Shown piece after piece: positions 7,179-10,020 of a DNA stretch of 10,020 bases (its first letter is position 1; every line of letters begins with the position of its first letter). The notes below the pieces were generated by a model, which saw only the letters and a program-made list of their open reading frames with translations, did no database searches and was not told the DNA's origin. Origin of the DNA: CAYGTK01 sp964352775 (GTDB lineage: Bacteria > Bacteroidota > Bacteroidia > Chitinophagales > CAIOSU01); assembly GCA_964352775.1 (NCBI GenBank), contig CAYGTK010000156.1, positions 1-10,020 of the forward strand. Reading direction: 5' to 3'. The position numbers and the translations under genes are program-made.

Positions 7179-7950
7179 CTTCTGCAGAAAATACTTGACT
7201 GAAATTGGTCATAATGCGCTTGGCTTGATCCATATCAGTACTAGTATGGTTAAAGTTCTTCTTAGCTACATCTATAACCGAAGAGGTATTGTTGAATAGT
7301 CTTTCTATATCGATCTTCAAACCCACGCTTTGGTTTTGATCCTTAACTACCTCGAATGGAAAAGAAAGTGTTGATACTTCTGTGTAAAGTGCATCAGCTC
7401 CGATATGATATTGGAAGAAGGTATCGAATCCATCAATGTCGCAAGAGTCCGCATCAACATTCCCTTCAAACTGTAAAAACCTATAACCTGTATTCCATGT
7501 CCAGAAGCTACCTTGAAATAAGCTTAATGGATGGTCTGTGGCATGAACAGCAGGGTCACTATGGTTAAGTACTGAATCTACTCCAATAGCAAATCGTAAT
7601 CCTACGTAATTGCCAGCAGGTATTTCGTTAATGGACAGTGCCTGAACATTACTAAGGTTACCAACTATAGGGTCGTCACCAAAATCAATAAATGCTGTTT
7701 CTTGTATCTTAACCTCGGCCCCACTGGCTTCTACCAAACGAATGTCTGATAGATAGAAGGTTAACTTACTAAAGCTATAGCAATGACCAAGTGAGGTTTG
7801 GTAAACCTTCCCATAAGCAAACGGCTCACTATCAGTTCCTATAGCTGCAAATTCGATCTGTAACTGACCTTCACCCTGCTCTTCTTCTTTATCGCATGAA
7901 TAGAGACTTAAAACAGCTAGAAACGCCAATAAAAGGTATGTATATCTCAT
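7171..7950 (-). CDS. MbnP-like lipoprotein 1 (putative copper-binding partner of a MauG-like enzyme)
   Basis: 259 residues, ATG start. Signal MRYTYLLLAFLAVLSLYS precedes lipidated Cys19, and the following DKEEE fits the Lys-acidic surface-export signal of Bacteroidota lipoproteins. The MbnP signature is present: FYLSDIRLVE (65-74), IPAGNYVGLRFAIGVD (110-125), NHSDP (His130), FWTWNTGYRFLQFEG (149-163, with Trp150 and Trp152), YHIG (His182), and a C-terminal amphipathic tail with His235 and IMTNFSQVF. MbnP, CorA and MopE carry a Trp that a MauG-like partner converts to kynurenine, which with His residues binds copper. I infer that one of W150/W152, with His130 or His182, could do this here. Cys57 and Cys170 could form a disulfide. 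The next gene, a di-haem enzyme, starts inside this gene's last codons, suggesting matched expression with that enzyme. Which Trp, if any, is modified cannot be read from sequence. Confidence 0.85.
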   Translation of the reverse strand: MRYTYLLLAFLAVLSLYSCDKEEEQGEGQLQIEFAAIGTDSEPFAYGKVYQTSLGHCYSFSKLTFYLSDIRLVEASGAEVKIQETAFIDFGDDPIVGNLSNVQALSINEIPAGNYVGLRFAIGVDSVLNHSDPAVHATDHPLSLFQGSFWTWNTGYRFLQFEGNVDADSCDIDGFDTFFQYHIGADALYTEVSTLSFPFEVVKDQNQSVGLKIDIERLFNNTSSVIDVAKKNFNHTSTDMDQAKRIMTNFSQVFSAEVE

Positions 7951-7984
7951 GATGTTACTTTGTCTAATAATAAAACAACAAATA

Positions 7985-8003
7985 GCGGAAATTCGTTTAC
8001 CGC
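7985..8003 (-). terminator. Short hairpin with T-rich tail between MbnP-like genes 2 and 1
   Basis: On the minus strand GCGG(T)AAA-CGAA-TTTCCGC forms a 7-bp stem with one bulged base and a 4-nt loop. It is followed by a T-rich stretch (TATTTGTTGTTTTATTA). It may be a weak terminator or attenuator in the 56-bp gap between two MbnP genes. The stem is short, so confidence is low. Confidence 0.35.
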
Positions 8004-8006
8004 AAG

Positions 8007-8753
8007 TTAACGGAAAGCATTAACAGCGTTATTAGCTATGCGTTGTCCAACGAACTGACTGCCAAACTCACCTTGTGTATGCTGAGTACTCAAATCTAAA
8101 CTTTTCAGTAGCTCCTTGTGGTCCACTTCTATCTCATATTCCACATCTATGCCTGGCTGAACGGTAAAGCTCCTATCAATTCTAATAACGCGGCGTGTAT
8201 CATTTCGTCCTATTTCATAGCGCATAGGCATATCTAATACGCCTAGTTGAGCTTGGCTAGTATCTACTTTACCTTCTAGGCGTATAAAAATGTAGCCGTT
8301 AAATCCATCCCAGAACATTGGCACATCATCTTGCATTGCCAGCGGATCATCATCTGAAAAGGAAGCAGGGTTACTGGCATTGGTACGTTCATCCAAGCCC
8401 AGATTCATTTTAACACCCTTGTACTTCCCTGGGGGAATGGTATCTAATTTAAAATTGGTCGCCCCTTCGTGTTTCACCAATAAAACTCTGCCAGTGAAAG
8501 GATGTATCTCACCATTCTCTTTTAGCAATTCAACATTGGATAAATAGTAGCGACTTACCTCAAAGTACAATTGCCTTCCTGTGGTATCAGCCACAGGTTT
8601 AAAGTAGGTAAGGTCTTCACTTCCAAAGGTATTCTTAAGTTGCAGACTGAACATGGACTGAGCTGGCCCATCAACGGTATTAACGCTCTCGCCACAGCTA
8701 CCTAATAGTAACAGCAGCAAAAAACTCACACCATATGTTACCGACTTGTTCAT
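8007..8753 (-). CDS. MbnP-like lipoprotein 2, lacking candidate metal-site residues
   Basis: 248 residues, ATG start. Signal MNKSVTYGVSFLLLLLLGS precedes Cys20 (lipobox LGSC). The MbnP fold markers remain: YYLSNVELLKENG (69-81), IPPGKYKGVKMNLGLDE (106-122), PMFWDGFNGYIFIRLEG (145-161), and the tail STQHTQGEF with IANNAVNAF. Compared with its two neighbours the likely functional residues are altered. NHxDP becomes NASNP (His lost), WxW becomes Trp148-Asp-Gly-Phe (second Trp lost), and YHIG becomes YEIG (Glu180 replaces His). Spacing to the flanking genes is 51 bp upstream, containing a strong hairpin, and 56 bp downstream. It is intact and in frame, so it is not a pseudogene. It probably keeps the scaffold but binds metal differently, or serves as a partner or regulator of the other MbnP proteins, which is inference. 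Confidence 0.8.
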   Translation of the reverse strand: MNKSVTYGVSFLLLLLLGSCGESVNTVDGPAQSMFSLQLKNTFGSEDLTYFKPVADTTGRQLYFEVSRYYLSNVELLKENGEIHPFTGRVLLVKHEGATNFKLDTIPPGKYKGVKMNLGLDERTNASNPASFSDDDPLAMQDDVPMFWDGFNGYIFIRLEGKVDTSQAQLGVLDMPMRYEIGRNDTRRVIRIDRSFTVQPGIDVEYEIEVDHKELLKSLDLSTQHTQGEFGSQFVGQRIANNAVNAFR

Positions 8754-8765
8754 GTGTTAAAACTA

Positions 8766-8795
8766 GGCAGATAGACGGTATTTCGTCTATCTGCC
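8766..8795 (-). terminator. Perfect 12-bp stem hairpin between MbnP-like genes 3 and 2
   Basis: GGCAGATAGACG and CGTCTATCTGCC form a perfect 12-bp stem around a 6-nt loop (AAATAC on the transcribed minus strand). After the hairpin the transcript reads TAGTTTTAACAC and then the ATG of the next gene, so there is a short U-run and only 12 nt between the stem base and the start codon. It could be a leaky intrinsic terminator, a 3' stabiliser for the upstream two genes, or a structure that limits translation of the next gene. The structure is clear; its role is inferred. Confidence 0.7.
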
Positions 8796-8804
8796 CATTA
8801 CTAT

Positions 8805-9572
8805 TTATTTCTTGCTGAACGCATTAGCAAAATTAGCTCCTACTTTTTCTGCTACTGGCATGTTATTCATCGTTTTAGTTTGTCTCTCTGCTGGCAGATC
8901 TAATCCTTTGAAAAACTCTGCTACATCTGTAGATATCTCGATGTTAAAGTCAGTACTTGTTGAACCACTATGCGTGTCTTCATGAACCATAATTGTTACT
9001 GGCGTATAAAATTTATCTAAACCGATATGGTACAAAAATCCATCATCTAGAGAACCATCAGCGGTAGCTGTAGTATCCAATTGACCTTCTAGTGCTACGA
9101 AAATATAACCAGGATTCCATCCCCAGTGCATGCTTGGAGCTTGTAATGCCAGTGCATCGGTAGCGGCATATGTTGAAGGGTCTAAATGGTTAGTTGTAGA
9201 GTCAATACCCACATTGAATTTGATCATATGAACATGTGGCGCATCAACTTCACCTAGGGTGAAGGTATTGGCTTGATCTTGTTTTACCAATAGATAGTCA
9301 TCAAAGGTGGCAATGGTAGTACCAGCATCATCCATTAGGCTTATGTTACTAATGTAGTAATTCACGCGGTTAACACTTAGGTTTCTTCCATTAAGATCAT
9401 AAGTATCACCAGCTGTAAATGCATTACCATCAAAGGTATGCTCAAAGCTTAACACAATATTCTTCTTAGTATCCATATCATCGTTGTCATCATCGTCATC
9501 GCACGAAGTAAAAGTGAATAATACGGGTACTAGTAATAGGTAGGCTAGTAGTTTAATGTTAATAGGTCTCAT
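8805..9572 (-). CDS. MbnP-like lipoprotein 3 with acidic post-Cys linker
   Basis: 255 residues, ATG start overlapping the stop of the upstream outer-membrane protein gene (ATGA, 9572-9569). The signal ends FTFTS before lipidated Cys24. A strongly acidic linker (DDDDDNDDMD) follows and may act as a surface-export signal. MbnP signature elements are YYISNISLMDDAG (72-84), HMIKFNVGIDSTTNHLDP (115-132, His129), MHWGWNPGYIFVALEG (148-163, with His149, Trp150 and Trp152) and YHIG (His182). The paired Trp and the two His match those of MbnP-like protein 1 at the same residue numbers, and His149 is an extra potential ligand next to the Trp. By analogy with MbnP/CorA/MopE it may be a copper-binding protein whose Trp is oxidised by a di-haem partner. 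It is the first lipoprotein after the barrel protein, and a hairpin downstream may cause its level to differ from later genes. Confidence 0.85.
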   Translation of the reverse strand: MRPINIKLLAYLLLVPVLFTFTSCDDDDDNDDMDTKKNIVLSFEHTFDGNAFTAGDTYDLNGRNLSVNRVNYYISNISLMDDAGTTIATFDDYLLVKQDQANTFTLGEVDAPHVHMIKFNVGIDSTTNHLDPSTYAATDALALQAPSMHWGWNPGYIFVALEGQLDTTATADGSLDDGFLYHIGLDKFYTPVTIMVHEDTHSGSTSTDFNIEISTDVAEFFKGLDLPAERQTKTMNNMPVAEKVGANFANAFSKK

Positions 9573-10020
9573 TTTTGTTTGTTTTTGTTTTGTGGTATAA
9601 AATAGGTCAACCCAAAGTTAAACCTATGGTCATTTTGAAATTGTTCTCCTGCAAGGTTTTGCCATGCAGGGTTTTGATATTCTGCCAAAAAACGGACGTT
9701 TCCATAAGCAATGGTTGCTGATACACTTGCAAACAGCACTTTCGCGCTACAGTCTAGTTCATCTGTAACACCATCAATTCTATTTAAACCCGCCATTTCG
9801 AAATTTGCTCCCAAGGCAGGCATGAATTGCCATTTTTTGACATTTTTCTGATAAAAAGCACGTAATTGCATGTTGTAGCTATGTCCAAACCGAAAGTTAT
9901 TACGGTTCCGCGTATTTAGTCTTAGGCTTTGTGTCACCCAATAACCGAAGTTACTCACCTTCATCAAATAAGTAGCTTCCATTAAAAGATCTACACTGCC
10001 AGTTCCAGGCTGCAAGTGAG
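9569..10020 (-). CDS. Outer-membrane beta-barrel protein, C-terminal part (N-terminus beyond window)
   Basis: The open frame runs off the right edge: the codon before the TTG at 10015 is CAC, so the visible protein reads HLQPGTGSVD and onward, and no true start is in the window. About 150 residues are seen. They show alternating polar/hydrophobic strands with aromatic girdles (FGYWVTQSLRLNTR, FRFGHSYNMQLRAFYQ, VRFLAEYQNP) and end in a final strand RFNFGLTYFIPQ plus a lysine-rich tail, as expected of an outer-membrane barrel. LQPGTGSVD resembles a motif of the 'transporter'/MetA-pathway barrel families, which is only a recollection. One Cys sits in DELDCSAK. The gene overlaps the next MbnP gene by 4 bp, so it is co-translated with it and is likely the outer-membrane partner of the cluster, perhaps for metal passage or as a docking site. 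The substrate is unknown. Confidence 0.75.
   Translation of the reverse strand, partial: HLQPGTGSVDLLMEATYLMKVSNFGYWVTQSLRLNTRNRNNFRFGHSYNMQLRAFYQKNVKKWQFMPALGANFEMAGLNRIDGVTDELDCSAKVLFASVSATIAYGNVRFLAEYQNPAWQNLAGEQFQNDHRFNFGLTYFIPQNKNKQK

Larger units (their letters stand above)
3781..10020 (-). other. Putative seven-gene operon: barrel protein, three MbnP-like, three di-haem enzymes
   Basis: All seven genes are on one strand with junctions of -4, +51, +56, -8, -4 and +57 bp in transcription order. All six complete products carry lipoprotein signals. The promoter must lie beyond the right edge. Hairpins at 8766-8795 and 7985-8003 could grade expression along the transcript. Single transcription is inferred from spacing only. 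Confidence 0.75.

Noticed and set aside
9479..9503. GAT/GAC triplet run coding for the Asp-rich linker of MbnP-like protein 3, considered as a slippage-prone repeat
   Set aside because: The codons alternate GAT and GAC and are interrupted by AAC and ATG, so it is not a uniform simple repeat likely to phase-vary.

Overview
The window (about 39-40% GC by eye, not computed) looks like a chromosomal stretch of a Bacteroidota bacterium, probably a free-living or marine Flavobacteriales/Cytophagales-type organism. The evidence is a large FG-GAP/VCBS protein with a type IX secretion (T9SS) C-terminal sorting domain, many lipoproteins with Bacteroidota-like post-cysteine residues, the absence of clear Shine-Dalgarno sequences, and tightly overlapping genes. 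The order or family cannot be fixed from this window.

Layout. Bases 1-1321 (minus) are the first 440 codons of an NhaC-family Na+/H+ antiporter, cut by the left edge. A 154-bp divergent intergenic region (1322-1475) carries a perfect 7-bp inverted repeat. Bases 1476-3761 (plus) encode a secreted 761-residue protein with nine Ca-binding-like FG-GAP/VCBS motifs and a T9SS sorting domain. From 3781 to the right edge everything is on the minus strand and looks like one operon. In transcription order it holds: the C-terminal part of an outer-membrane beta-barrel protein (9569-10020, cut by the right edge), three MbnP-like lipoproteins (8805-9572, 8007-8753, 7171-7950), and three lipoproteins of the bacterial di-haem cytochrome c peroxidase/MauG superfamily (6162-7178, 5020-6165, 3781-4962). 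Four of the six junctions overlap or are very tight, and two carry hairpins.

How the genes may work together. MbnP-family proteins are known partners of MauG-like di-haem enzymes: MbnH with MbnP in methanobactin loci, and CorB with CorA and the equivalent enzyme for MopE in methanotrophs. There a tryptophan of the partner is oxidised to kynurenine and helps bind copper. Here three substrate-like lipoproteins sit beside three candidate oxidising enzymes, plus an outer-membrane protein, with no methanobactin gene visible. I infer an expanded MbnP/MbnH-type copper (or redox) handling system at the Bacteroidota cell surface or periplasm. The members are diversified. The middle MbnP copy lacks the second Trp and both candidate His ligands that the other two share. 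The first di-haem enzyme lacks the inter-haem Trp that the other two keep. The last two di-haem genes are tandem duplicates with near-identical C-termini.
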